DNA from: Atopsyche davidsoni
Taxonomy: Eukaryota > Arthropoda > Insecta > Trichoptera > Hydrobiosidae
Assembly (NCBI GenBank): GCA_022113835.1
Contig: JAILWY010000004.1
Coordinates: 9,737,501 to 9,801,500 of the forward strand
Direction of reading: 5' to 3'
DNA length: 64,000 bases
Part shown: positions 1 through 11,955 of the stretch, piece by piece
Layout of the letters: each line of letters begins with the position of its first letter
Numbering within the stretch: the stretch's first letter is position 1
The notes under the pieces: model-generated
Databases searched by the model: none
The model's input: the letters and a program-made list of their open reading frames with translations, nothing else
Told to the model about the DNA's origin: nothing
Program-made: the position numbers and the translations under genes

Positions 1-384
1 GCATCAGTTAACAATAGTTAATTATATTCTTTTATAATGGGCTCGAAGGCATAATTTGATCAAGCAATAAATTATAAACAATGTAACAGGTTTTTGGCTT
101 ACAAAAATTTCTCTTAAAAATTATTAACGAAAGTAATATTAAAATAAGTCTGTCTGTCTGTGGCAGGTCAGTAAGCTTATAGAATATGAAATTAATTTGT
201 GATTTATTGTCTCTTATTTTATTTATGTTGCGATTATTGTTGAAACTCCTGACTCGTTTAAATATTTTTTTTTTATTTTGGCATTATGAAAAGTTGTATA
301 TCACAAGCAAAAATGTTGATTAAAAGTATTAAATAAAATGAGTAGGATTATTAGTTAATATGTAATATATATATTTTTATTTAC

Positions 385-489
385 CTGTTTAAATATATCT
401 TCAATAGTTTTGGGCGAAGAAAATATCTTAGACCGGAGTGTGCGTGGATCGACTCCAGATCGTCTAGCGATAAATCGATCTCCGAATAC
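385..489 (-). CDS. internal coding exon, fizzy/Cdc20-family-like (candidate cortex)
   Basis: Read on the minus strand, a T-rich tract ending in TTTTAG precedes 35 uninterrupted codons that end at CAG followed by GTAAAT. Both splice signals are intact and the exon is phase 0 on both sides. The peptide begins VFGDRFIARRSG, continues DPRTLRSKIF and ends TIEDIFKQ. GDRFI followed by an arginine resembles the C-box of the Cdc20/Cdh1/Cortex family, a motif that in family members contacts the anaphase-promoting complex; the usual proline after the isoleucine is alanine here. The rest fits neither canonical Cdc20 nor Cdh1, which suggests the diverged cortex lineage. WD40 repeats would lie further left, outside the window, and the start-codon exon must lie to the right. 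Exon status is well supported. The family is probable, and the name cortex is inference. Confidence 0.68.
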
Positions 490-1620
490 CTAAAATCATT
501 TTAAAAATATAATTAATACTACACAAAAACTATAATGGTTTAAAGTGCATTTTTATGCATCAAAGTAGAACATTATCTGAGCATTTAGTTATTCACCCTC
601 TCGGGCAGAGAACGAAAGGTGATAACAGGAATATCAAGAAAGCTAGATTAGATTTCCATTATTTGATATTTTTGGAAGCAGTAGACCCCGCAGCTCCTGA
701 GTGAGTCGGGGTCAATTTTAAATGATGCGCTGACCTCGGAAAGGTCACGAGTTCTCACGATGACCGCCGGCAGTTGGGCAGGGGGCCTCAACCATTAAAC
801 TTTAATAAATACTTAGATATTTATAATATGTATCAGTTTATTGAAATAAATATTTCTTTGATTTATCGTATGTTTTTTGGTTCAATAATTATTATTGAAA
901 TAAAATGCAACTATATAGTTTTATTGATTGCATAGAAATACAGAAACTTATTCTGTAAAATGATTTTTTTTTAAATATCAATTTAAAGTATATTATTATG
1001 AAATATTAAATAATTTTTTTTAATTACAAAAATTGTAGTTGCACACCGCTCAAAAGCAATGATTATGAATTACGCAAGGTGACAATCTCCCCTAGGTTAC
1101 ATAAGTTTGTTAGGTCAGTAGGTGACGGGGTCTTTTTACCCTCTAGTTGAATTTAGGGTTAGTGCGTTTATGCTAAGGGAAAACAAGACCTGTTTTAGCG
1201 TATAATTTACATAGTGATGTAGTGGGTATTGTTCATTTTACTTCTGCCTAGGAGAGATTCAGTTTGTAAAAACAAAATGAGAAACTTTGTGCTTAATGTA
1301 TGCATTGTTCTTTATTGGAACATCTGGAGCATTATCCGCGGTGCAGTCGGTGCGAGGAGTAACCTCAGCGGCCAACGTGCGTCATCTCGCGCGCCCAGTT
1401 GTTGTCCAGCTGGACGTTTATCTTCCAGAATTTTTATCTGTTTTGTAAGGTCAGACTCAGACCAGAATCCGAAAATATCATCCAACGTCTTCTACGAGCA
1501 AATAAAAAAAAACAGTGACATTTCTAATAAAATACAAGCTTGCCTGACAGGAGAAATGTATTTTTTGGCATAATAAGTATGTTTTTTCACTTATAGGATA
1601 TGATTGTTAAAAATTCTTGC
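490..1620. other. intronic or intergenic DNA with two more GC-balanced patches
   Basis: AT-rich DNA directly upstream (minus sense) of the coding exon. A patch at about 690-795 holds a short open frame starting with a minus-strand ATG near 800 and looks like an old repeat fragment. A second patch at about 1320-1470 has splice-like signals on both strands: a minus frame at 1364-1437 and a plus frame at 1410-1444. Neither has recognisable protein similarity. Confidence 0.3.
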
Positions 1621-1630
1621 TTAGTACTAG

Positions 1631-1705
1631 TGATTCGTTGGTATAATTGATAATGCACCGGCGATTTAAGTTTGGAGATGTGGGTTCAAATCCGACACAA
1701 ATCAC
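1631..1705 (+). repeat. degenerate tRNA-like sequence (possible SINE head)
   Basis: A 75-nt segment has the layout of a tRNA. The 5' end TGATT can pair with the 3' end AATCA. An A-box-like stretch TGGTATAATTGATAATGCA is followed by a good B-box GGTTCAAATCC at 1683-1693. The D- and T-stems have mismatches and the anticodon stem is poor, so it is unlikely to be a working tRNA. The order of elements resembles an arginine-type tRNA or a SINE derived from one. No conserved SINE body was recognised downstream. Confidence 0.4.
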
Positions 1706-2069
1706 GATGATATTTTTCTATGAGTTTCTTTTATCAATTTTTTAATAATTGAAAAAAATGTACTTAATCAAGTAACATCAAAGTAATACCCTATCAAATT
1801 AATAAACAATTGTTTAGATTTTTTATTGCCTTTGTCACATTGTTTTTTCAAATTCTTTCAAATTCGATTATGAACCTATTCGTAGATCTAGAACAAAGTG
1901 TACATTGAACGTAAGTTCATTTATCTATTCGCATAATTTTTATGTTATCATAATTGTAGAATAAAACTTTGTTTTAAATTTGATTATATTTTAATTCACA
2001 AAAAGAGTATGATTTCTCCTTAAAAATATTTTTTTGCTGTAAAAAAGGAAATATTGAATAATATTTTTT

Positions 2070-2270
2070 TATGTGCACGGTGCACCGCATCCGCTCCTGT
2101 GTCGAGCTGTCAAAAATGTCGTTGTGTCAGAAACAGAAACCGGTGCGACTGCCCCCGGGGGCGGCGGCACGTGGGGGCCGACATCTGAACTGCCCGCCAG
2201 GCTCCTCCGCTGGACGTGGGCCTCTCTTTCTCACTGACAGATGCGGCCAAAGGTGCGCGATGTTCTAGAG
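2070..2270. other. GC-rich island
   Basis: About 200 bp of CpG-containing sequence in AT-rich DNA, with runs such as CCCCCGGGGGCGGCGGCACG. It is open in several frames only because stop codons are rare at this composition. A candidate regulatory element or decayed leader exon. Confidence 0.3.
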
Positions 2271-2739
2271 ATATGAGAGGAGCATATTTCATTCTGTATT
2301 TGCATACTTTTTTTTTATTATTGTTATTATTTTGAGATAAGTGTAAAAGGAATGTTAGAGTATATTGGAGAATACTTGCAGAAATTAATAATGGTTTAAA
2401 TATTGGTTTGCGTGTCTTATAATATAAATTACATAATTATTATTGTTAAAACGACCACAGCGGAGTAATAACTAAAAACTGAAGAACTTTAAACATTAAA
2501 CCGTCTTCTAAAAAATTGTTTTCGCAATTGCAAATTGGTAACGCTTGTTTTATTCAATGAGTTAAAATGGGGAAAAAATATATAAAGATATTTAAAATAA
2601 AACGGAAAACATTTTCGCATTCAATATGTATTTATCCACATGTGTACTATTATATTACCATGCCTATTAAGAACAGATTTGTTATATGTTATGTAATCAA
2701 AATTTAAAAAAAAAAAAAAAAAAAGGTAGAAATTGAAAT

Positions 2740-2985
2740 GAATCCGAGACAGCTTCATTCAGCTCTCACGCCGTGGCGCAGGTAAAAACAAAAAGATGTC
2801 ACTCGGAATCAATCTTTGTAATAAATACGACATTCTCGCTTTACCGGCTTATGAATAGTTCGGAGTGCGCCGCGAGCTGCGAGGCTTCGGCTAAATAATA
2901 TGCGCTGTCCAGCTGTCGCCGGAGCCCATCTGTCTTCATCAGCCCCCAGTGGAATGCCGATGTGGGGCTTAATGAGAGAATAAAG
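2740..2985. other. mixed-composition island with plus-strand donor-like site
   Basis: It follows an A-tract of about 19 near 2706. It contains GCGCAGGTAAAA (a plausible plus-strand splice donor near 2778), the core GTGGCGC, and AAATACGACATT- and TTATGAATAG-type homeodomain-like words. No credible reading frame. Confidence 0.3.
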
Positions 2986-2999
2986 AGTTTACAAAAAAC

Positions 3000-3740
3000 T
3001 ATAAAACTATATTTGTTTTACCTAATGGCTCGAGTTCAAAATAGAAAATAGACTTGTACAATTAAAAATTATGAATATCCAACAAAATAGTTTTCAAAAT
3101 TACAGCACAGAATGTTTAAGCATATTAAAATTTTTAGCTCTTTGCTATTAATTGCTTTAAATGAGTTCATTTTAAGGTATGTATAAATACGGTATTGACA
3201 GACAATACTAATGTACACTTTTGAGCAAAAAAGAGAATTGCGTTAAATTTGTCTAAACATATCGCAATGGAAATTAATAAAGAACAACACTGTTAAAATA
3301 ATTTAATAAGAAAAAGTAAAAAGTGCAAAACATGCCGCTGAAAAGATTTTTTATAAACCTAACAGTTATCACACTAAAGAGCACCATAAACTCTGTTTGG
3401 TTCGTCTTTTTATTTTAAAATAGATATGAATTATTCAGTTGCAAGAGACTTGCCATGAGCGGCACATGCGGATACCACATATAATGCATTATTACAAGAT
3501 ATTGTTTTTTGTATGGATTCCAGAACGTAACCAACGCGTTATTCGAGCATTCAGTAAGCTATTATTTTACTGCTATAAACATAAATCGCACCTAGGTATT
3601 TATAAATATTGTTAATATCTCCTGTGATAGAAAATTCCCGTCGTTATACCTGTAGTTTTTATAACAGATTCTATGGAGGTTACAAACACATGTGTTTCCA
3701 TACGTCATAATTCCATTTATACGCGTTTATATATATATAC

Positions 3741-3817
<77 letters not shown>

Positions 3818-5340
3818 ATCATGTTTAAATATCTTACTCGAGAAGCATCACGCAAAACACAAAATAATTAATTCGGAATATATTTCAGTGGGGACCAAGG
3901 CATTGTAGATAGATGCATACAGTACTTGATAGATCATGTTTTAATATTTTGAATAAAATATTAAAATGGAAAAATAAAAAGTATTATCTGTCAAAAATAT
4001 TAAACACTTATATCATGTTTAGGTTTTGAACTACTAGAATGAGACACTTATTTTAGCTGGTTTACTATTTACAATCTGTCAGGTATAAAATGATCTTAAA
4101 AAGCGATTACAAGTATTTGGACTTAAAATGAAAAAATATGAATTCAAAGATCAATTATTCGCATAGAAAATAAAAATAAAAGTAAAATTATGAATGTGAT
4201 ACTAAATAAAATTAGCTACAAGTATCGTGTGAGATTTTAAAAGATATCTGCGGATGGACGAGCGCGCAACCTCAACAAAACTATTCTCACATATGTAATC
4301 TCTATATACACATTAATGTAAGTAATGAGAAATGGTAAATTCTATATTGTTTTATAAAGATAAAAAAATCTTTTGTATTGATCTTTATTAGAAACGTTAT
4401 TTAATAGATCTATCGATGGATCACTGAGCCTGTTTTTCAAGAAAAAGCTCGTCCAATGAGGTAATTAAATTAATTAAACTCAACTACAATGTTTCTTCCT
4501 TACAAACGCGTATAAAACACTGACGGTGGGTTTATAGTGCAGTTAATGGCGTGTTTGAGAAGGACGCTAGCAATGCAGTCACAGAAATGGATCTTTCACT
4601 ACACTTTATACAGAAGAAACATAATATTGTACCCATTGGAATTGCAGTTTCACGAGAAACATTTTAACAGTGAACTAAGGCTTTATTTAACATTACTAGT
4701 CTAATTAAGATTAATTTTATTTCCATTCAATTGATGCTGCACTATAAGCAGCATGATTTTAGCACCAAATAAGGTGTTGAAAAAATATTGGATATTAAAG
4801 CTAAGGCAACACGTAGAGAGTTATGTTTCAAATGGGAGTGATCATGACTTACAATATGCATGTTTTGGTTTTGCCTCACCAGTTATCAAAAATTAGAAAA
4901 TTAATGTCTCTAATTTTCTGTCTCGCCTGTCTCGCCTCAGACTATTTAAAAGTGCTAAAATTACTTTTAAAAATCCCCGTTAAGGACGGTATTAGTTTTA
5001 TACAGCATAATTTTTTTTTGAAAGATAAAAAATAAAGTATTTTTGCAATTATCACATTTAAGAAACTCGCAAATCACCCAGGAGAAATGGTGATAAGAAT
5101 GAAGGCCAGTACACAGTGGGCTTTAGTCGTTTCGATTTTTTTTCTCAAATAACTTTTGTAGTGACTCGACACTTTGTGATGTTGTGAATTTCATGGTATA
5201 CATTGGTCATTTGAAAAAAAGTTGTCCCAAAGTAATAAATGTTTGGAATCTCTACCCACGCAGTAAAAAAAAAATAACTATACAAGTCTGCATGCAAATT
5301 GTATAAGCTAATTGTAACGTATAAGCTTTGAATATATTGT
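3000..5340. other. AT-rich desert
   Basis: Low-complexity AT-rich sequence containing the (TA)n array near 3.73 kb. The 70-codon open frame at 4823-5035 has no recognisable similarity and AT-driven composition, so I treat it as chance. A minus-strand GTAAGT preceded by ATG CAT ATT lies at 4847-4861. Confidence 0.35.
3728..3815. repeat. (TA)n microsatellite
   Basis: Almost pure TA dinucleotides for about 88 bp, interrupted once by an ACGT near 3739. Expected to be length-polymorphic. Confidence 0.95.
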
Positions 5341-6300
5341 TCTTCTCTTGGTAGTTTCTTCCGTAAAAACCTGACCCGCTGCCGGAAGTGGTGGCTGGAT
5401 GAAACAATCGCCTGAGTGGAAACTCCTTAAATGTATCGCAAGTATTACAGTCTGTACACCACAACGTAATATAAATCATGGCCCATGTTTTATTACAAGT
5501 TATGGCATGGACATTCCACATGGATGCTAAAGCCAAAAAATTAAAATCGTATAAATATTCATTCACCGCCTTAAGGAGCCGAAAAGATTATTATTCAAAT
5601 TAGCATGTCTCTGGATAGTTCCGTCTATAATAAATTCATATCTAACCGTAGCATTATAAAATATTCCAGCCCGTTACACTGGTAATCAAAAAATATGATG
5701 TCAACATGCAAAATATAATAATAAGATTATCAACGTACGTAGGCAGACACGTATCAGATAGAAGTGGTCGACTGTGAAAAGACAGGAATTTGTAGTAGTA
5801 AAATGTAATGTCCGATAGTTCGGGCAGTCGACCACAGGCCCGGTAGGACAGCTCAATAACCAGAAACTCCTCGCCAGCGACCGACAATTAAGTGGAGCCC
5901 CCGGGCCCCGCGTGATGGAGCACCCGCCGAGGCAGAGGACTCCCGCTCTTCTGCTCGGCTGCTCTGCTGGCGACGCGGCCTTCCTACACTCATTAGAGGC
6001 TAAGCAAAGATCGTAAACTCCGCCAGACCTGGAGATATTTGGGTAATGAAGTAATTTAATGCCCTGTCATAATATTTTACATGCGCGTATCGAAAAGTAA
6101 AACCCGTAACTAGTTTAAGCACCGATGTGTCTCGTCCATCATCCTCTATCTGCGCCGGGCGCGGGGGAAGCTGCCGCGTGTGTATTCTTTATAATTAACA
6201 GATATCCGCCTTCGCATAAACACGGGCGATGCCAACGATTGCATAAATAATTAAACATATAATCTGGACCGTAACGTCTGCCGCATCGAATGGAAGTTAA
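5340..6300. other. cluster of three island segments
   Basis: More GC-balanced blocks at about 5345-5570, 5820-6000 and 6120-6300. The first contains TTTTATTACAAG and other TTTAT-type homeodomain words and a 104-codon minus frame without recognisable similarity. The second is the most GC-rich (CCCCCGGGCCCCGCG, GCAGAGGACTCCC). Read as candidate cis-regulatory DNA, not genes. Confidence 0.3.
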
Positions 6301-6510
6301 CAAAAAAGATGTTTATGGGTTTGTATCTTTATTAAAATTGCAATAAAGCATGCGTTATTTAATTCTGCATTGATTTCTGATCTATTTTACGACGTTTTTA
6401 CGACACAACAAAATCAGCGATGTAAAAAAAGAATATAAAATGGGTTATAAAAAATTATCGAAATTCTTAACGGTTCTTCCGGCGGGTGCGGCGAGCGGCG
6501 TGTCCGAGGC

Positions 6511-6595
6511 GTGTTCGCTGCTCGTGCTCGCTGCGCGTGTTCGCTGCTCGTGCTCGTGCTCGTGCTCGTTGCTCGTGCTCGCTGCTCGCGCTCTG
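6511..6595. repeat. GCTCGT/GCTCGC short tandem repeat
   Basis: About 14 imperfect hexamer-like units of the GCTCGTGCTCGC type in a GC-rich block starting at 6478. The overlapping 73-codon plus frame translates to Cys/Ser/Leu/Val repeats and is a product of the repeat. Confidence 0.85.
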
Positions 6596-6659
6596 AAGTG
6601 TGATAAAGGCTTTCACGCGTGTTTTATTTCAATCGTAATCAAAAACAACTTATCGATTT

Positions 6660-8930
6660 AATGTAAAGCAGTGGCTCTCAATTTCATTTTGCCTGAAGGT
6701 GTAAAATATTTCGTCTACAAAATTTAAAAAAGCTGAAAAATACTGTCCATGAAGTGAGTTTTAACACTTGATTTTGGTTGAAACCTTTTTTTACGATGAA
6801 CAATAAGTATCGTAATGATTAAACAGAAATAAAAAAAATACATTTCATTCACCTATAAACTATTCTAAAAGTAAACCGTTTCGTAAAATCGTTTTGGAAG
6901 TTTCTTTAGAATATAGCAATAAAAGTAACAGCTATTGGTGATAATGATTTATTGTTGTAGCGATCATTAAATTTATTTTTTGATCGTGATTGACTCGAGC
7001 TGTGTACAGGGCGGTATATTTTACTGCCTCTCTGGAAATTAAAAAGAAGTTTGTCGGCATTTAAAAACATTTTATCAGTATTTATATTTAACATGAGAAT
7101 TACGATGGCGAATATTTTTTCTTTCACATATTTTTATCTGCCGGTAAGGATTTTTTCAATAACTAAATAAGTCAGTGGGCACAGCAAATGAAATACGGCT
7201 ACACTTATCTTATCTTTGAATCGAATGAGTGAGGATAGTGTGGCGTTGTCTGACAGTGAAATAGATTCGCGGCATTGCGATTTGACTGGAATATTGGAGC
7301 AGCATCAGCGTTGACATGCCCGCCGAGACAGCTCTCGAGGGAGAGACGCGAAGGGAGCGTTCGACTTGATTTCCTTCGCTGTATCTTACGAGAACACTAC
7401 TGATAATCTTTGTAACCAAAAAAATCGTGATAGAGATCGTGATAGATAAACTAATATACCAAATATCAATTAGATTTGATCAGTAGTTTCGTGAATTTAA
7501 ATTTATGTGACATGATTATTTTTAATAAGTTTATTTTTTTTTAATATTAGTTTTGATTTATGTTGAAAAATCTTTTAAAAAAGTAAACAATATTTTATAA
7601 AAAATAGTTTTATCAAATATTTTTAGGGTTTTTATTTATATACTCGTTGTTTTTTATCAATAGAACCGCTTTTATGGTCTTCGATTCAGTTCTAAAAGTT
7701 GACCTAACAGAGGTCCCGGCAGTCTACTTTTCAAGTCTGAAGTGTGTCTTGTTAAATTTATTTATTACTCGTTGATTTATTACCAATGTACGATGAATTC
7801 TTCCAAATCTGCACAAGAACTCAAGATACTATCATTTAATGCCCATTATAAAGTCGATAGACAGGAAGGATCCGACCCACCAATTTACAATATAACGGAT
7901 TATCCACTTTAACCATTATCAATGTTAATCTTTGATTTGTCAGTAATTCAAGACAATTGTCTAGTGTTTCTTAAATTTGTACTACTTCTGTCGCACGTTG
8001 ACAAAAAACACACCGAATTACGAATCTCATAAGACGTATTTTAGTAGGATCATCGTAGATAATTTTATGATACAGGTTTACACAATTATTTTGAGACTAC
8101 ATATAGAATACCTAATCTCAAATATGTATATTCATAAACAGATGTACCATTAGAAACGCAGGGGTGTCCTTACCAAATCAATGGGACGAAACCTGTTTGT
8201 GTTTTGTTATGACGATTAGGGGAGAGTCTTCGAAGAAAGTCGCTTGAATCGAGTATAAAGATAAGGCAACGATGATTCTCTCACTTCAAATACATCTGCA
8301 TGAACATCAATGTAAATCTATCGGATACGGCGATTTGATGTTTAAGAGTTTAATGTTTCATAAAACTTTATAGCCAGAAAAACAGAGATTGGTATTTATC
8401 TATAGTCAATTTCAATTGATCTATACCAAGACATTATTGACTAATCTAAATATAAATTATTGAATATCTGGTTATACAAATATCGGTGATTGCTTGGGTA
8501 AAATAAATAAAATCATCACATTAAAGAGACAAACAACCAGTATGACTATGCAAGAGGCGTATAAAATAAAAACTATATTTATTACTAGTAATAAAGCTCG
8601 CTGTGCCTCTCGGTGTAACGACAAAGAAAAAAACTAATTCAAAACTGACTCTCGCGACTGAGAAAATATTATCATATATTAATAATATACATTAATTAAT
8701 AGGTTCAATGCAAAATAATTATAAACGGAATAATGTTTTTTTACTGAAACTATACGAATGACTTGTATTAACAATAAAGACCCGAGGCAGGTTTTCTTGA
8801 ATGCTGATATCAAGCCGGCAATTCATTATATCCATTTTAATGTTCTCTTATGAAAAAATAATATGTAAGTCAAAAGTTTTACAAAGGATATTTCGGAATT
8901 CTTCCCATGCATCTGTCTAACCCTATTAAG
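6660..8930. other. AT-rich DNA with one balanced island at 7200-7400
   Basis: The island at 7200-7400 has GAGAG-type words (CTCTCGAGGGAGAGACG near 7333), a minus-strand open frame of 69 codons with no recognisable similarity, and ends close to a perfect 12-bp tandem duplication (ATCGTGATAGAR twice, 7424-7447). A near-palindrome with an AATT core lies at 8401-8425. Nothing gene-like otherwise. Confidence 0.3.
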
Positions 8931-9175
8931 TGAATATTTATCCAAGATTTAGCGCGAGAAAACAGGTTCCATCCCGAAAGACTGTATTGTAGACGGCGTT
9001 CCACGTGCACCTCGCGGACTGCACAAAGAGCTGGAGCTGTTTATGTTGCAGCCAAATAAATGATTGTGAGAACTCTGCGTAACTCAACGGGCCCGGCGCT
9101 CGTCCGTTATGGGGGACCACGAATAGGAATAAATTTGGACCAAATTTATAACGCATCATTTTCATCATCATTGCT
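8930..9175. other. mixed-composition island
   Basis: Includes CCACGTGCAC (E-box core CACGTG), GTTTATGTTGC and AAATAAATGATTG. The minus-strand 77-codon frame has no family signature. Candidate enhancer. Confidence 0.28.
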
Positions 9176-9649
9176 AAGTGACTCTCAAAGTAAGATCATT
9201 CGATATAAAAATCACTCATTCTAAAAAAAACTGTTATCTATAAAATTATAAAAATGCTTTGCTAGTATAATTTTTAATAATCAATATTGAGTCACATTTA
9301 ATGATTACTTATCAAAAAAAGATGTGGTTTTAAGTTTAATTGACTGTTATTCATTTTTTTTTATTTAATAGTTCAACTGTGAAGCTTAACTCTAATACGA
9401 AAATATGTTTTCAAAATATAGCGGTAATAACGGTCTAGAGGTCTGCAAGAATATGGCATATCACGAATTAAAAAAAAATATTTAGATCATAACCAGAAAA
9501 AAAGATAAACAAATTAGTACCATAACAATACGTATAAAAATAAAACTAAAAAAAATATATTATGTAATATGTAATGTAGGCATGATTGGAGTAAGCAATA
9601 ACGACATGAGTGATCTCCAGATAAACGAAGTGTTATTGTTTTACTTATT

Positions 9650-9945
9650 GATTTGGCCTCAAATGTCTTCCGCGCTGACTGGAGACATTTGACATTTCGA
9701 TTCGATCTGCCGTATATCAGATAAGCGCTGGAAGCCGAGCCCCTGCCTGACGTCATCATCACGGCCTCCTTTATGAGATTCGAAACCATATTTTGTGGAA
9801 ATCTTACTCGGACACTCACGACTCTCAAACGAACCGGATAAGTGAGATAGGAGATAAGACAATTGTTTCTGTCATGAGAAGTACTCGGGAGACCGCGGCG
9901 ATAATCTGAGACACTCGAGGCAACTAGTCGATGCAAGCACACTTT
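9650..9945. other. island with GATA words and a hairpin
   Basis: Carries several GATA-type words (CAGATAAGCG near 9719; GGATAAGTGAGATAGGAGATAAG near 9836) and the palindromic TGACGTCA near 9748. It starts with a 34-nt perfect hairpin at 9659-9692. A 146-codon minus frame spans it but shows no domain or plausible composition. Confidence 0.35.
9659..9692. repeat. short inverted repeat / hairpin
   Basis: TCAAATGTCT at 9659-9668 is the exact reverse complement of AGACATTTGA at 9683-9692. Two further pairs (one G-T) extend the stem inward, leaving a 10-nt loop CGCGCTGACT. Confidence 0.75.
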
Positions 9946-10296
9946 AATAATCATTAACCGTGTATTGAACTGCTAATATGGATTTAATTCTGGCTTACTT
10001 CCAAAAATATTTATGCACGCTGTTGACTAACTAAATTTAAAAGCATCGTAAAGTTTAAAATACCAGTTGCAATAGAGATTATTTTACGAGGGACACCAAG
10101 TTCCGATAAAGATGTCAAGTGAATATTAAAATTCATGCGCGTAAAATATTTCTTGAGCAATAATTTTTCTTATTCAGCTTTTTTATATTTAAAACACTAA
10201 TATATTTTAAAATGACACGACTTTACACTCTTTAATAGATTCAGAACATATTTTATAAATCGTGACTGCAAAAACAAAACATACATTTATCCTTCA

Positions 10297-11955
10297 CTAG
10301 CGGATACCCGGCGCGTTCTACTGCGCTAAATAAAGAAATAAAATACTTTTTTTATTTGTTCGAAAAAAAAAAAAGGAAATTTTGTTTATTTATTGACTTT
10401 TTATCTTAATGCTAGCGGACATATTGAGTTTTTTCGGTAGGTGTGTAAACATAAAATTTTTTTTTTGGCGTTCCAACTCTAAACGCAACATAACAGGAAT
10501 TTTGCGAAAAACAGGAATTTTCTATGTTCAAACCAGCAATACTTAGCGATTGGCCATGAGCCTTGTTGATAGTTATCACAACAGCACAATTTAGGTGGAT
10601 CTAAGTTGCGAATGAGCATCTATGGTGAACCAACTTTTAAAGTTAAGATGTGTGGTGACATTCCAGATGGTTCCAAAGAGTTAAAAATCTCTATTGGATA
10701 GTTGACTCTATTTTGGAACTTCATTATGCAGCAATGTTTTCGCAAAATTATTGTAGATGTGCTCCTCGTTCTTCGACATTTTTTTTCAGTAAAATAAACA
10801 CGTTGACCGTTTTCTAAATGAACAGCAAGATTGGATTGAACAGTTGGATATCGTTCGTGAATACTGAAACCAAGAATTCGCCAGACAGCTTCATTACTGC
10901 GACCCATCTGAAATTGAGTGATTTCATAGTTTCGATTTGAAAGCTCAAACACTGCCATATCACTGCCTTTGTTAACATATTTGCATATGTCCTTGCATAT
11001 GAATTTCACGGAGTTGCAGTGTTCCACATTGATATATGATTGAAATGTTTTTTACAGTATTGGACTGTATGGAACAATCCATATGTTATCAATGTCAATA
11101 TCGACGTTTCTTAATTTAATGGTGGTTGTGTATCCTCCATCTTCTGGCTTTCGTAGACCAGTTTGAGTTTCATCGATCAAATCGTGTGGATATCTTTTCG
11201 TGCATTTGCTGTCTTTTATGCAAGGCGAATTCATATGCAACGCTCCGCATGGGCCGTGAATGTTCATGTTCTTACAAACAACGTCAAAAAGTATCAGATC
11301 TTCCACGTTGATTCGGTAGTTCAGCAGATATAAGATCGATGTCGATTTGAGTTGGAATAATTTTTTCAATAGATGAAACTTGTAATACGAATATTTTGGT
11401 ATAATAATTTTTTTCCCATATATAAACAGACAAACTCATTATGATAAAACACGTTGTGAATGACAGATAGTGATTTTGTTTTGAAAGTCCGTACGATCTG
11501 TCCGCGCGATCTTCACAATGTTCTTTTTTCAATTTTTTGCGAGGAACGATGTCCACTTTACAGATGTTGAAAATTTTTGTATGGAAAATATCAAAAATCG
11601 ACCTAATTCTGTTCCGTAAGTTCGGCAGCCTGTAACGGCAAGTTCATTCTAATATTTACAAACATCAATATCAGTATTTCTCGATTGGTAGCCATGCAGG
11701 CAGCCAGCTTCAAGGCATTTTCGCGTATATGCGATACGCGAAAATGGCAGTTCCTTTTATGAATTGGAAACTTTTGTATGGGATTTTTCTTAATTGAATA
11801 AACCAAATTTGATAATCAATTTTTATAATTTTAGTGGTCTTGATTACTTTCGGTATTTTTGGCTTTCAAATAAACACGGTGTGGGGCTCGTCGGTCGTAC
11901 GGTTTCAAAGCCTATAGCGGACTAACAAACATTTTTAGTGTTTTATATATATAGA
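10297..11955 (-). mobile_element. Helitron, internally deleted copy with both termini
   Basis: On the minus strand the element starts with TCTATATATATAAAAC (5' terminus at 11955; an alternative TC lies at 11967) and ends in CTAG at 10297-10300. Just before the CTAG is the expected 3' hairpin: GCGC, an 8-nt loop, GCGC, then 10 nt (CGGGTATCCG). The flanking host bases are A before the 5' TC and T after CTAG, the A/T target preference of Helitrons, with no target duplication. Inside is a broken Rep/helicase gene. At about 1.66 kb it is far shorter than autonomous copies (5 kb or more), so it is a deletion derivative that needs other copies to move. Confidence 0.85.
10425..11370 (-). pseudogene. 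Helitron replicase-helicase remnant
   Basis: Minus-strand segments, in order, match the Helitron protein. First is AELPN near 11310, then a frameshift. The Helitron-like N/Rep-linked block follows: IHGPCGALHMNSPC, KRYPHDL, DIDNIWIVPYSP, and HCNSVKFI leading into KYVNKGSDMAVF. EAVWRI, IHERYPTV and HLENGQRVYFTEK come next, then NSLEPSGMSPH and NLDPPKLC, and finally the C-terminal helicase motif ITINKAHGQSL near 10545-10575. In-frame stops lie at 11049-11051 and 10620-10622. Most of the helicase ATPase core is missing between TEKK (about 10785) and NSLEPSG (about 10690). A second deletion joins KLC to the INKAHGQSL segment. No functional product is possible. Confidence 0.85.

Noticed and set aside
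5104..5111. TACTGGCC on the minus strand, the first eight bases of miR-193
   Set aside because: The following bases do not match miR-193 and no hairpin surrounds it. I checked GGCC-containing sites elsewhere and found no miR-193-like sequence in the window.
11126..11311. Plus-strand 61-codon frame within the Helitron
   Set aside because: Shadow of the minus-strand Helitron gene remnant.
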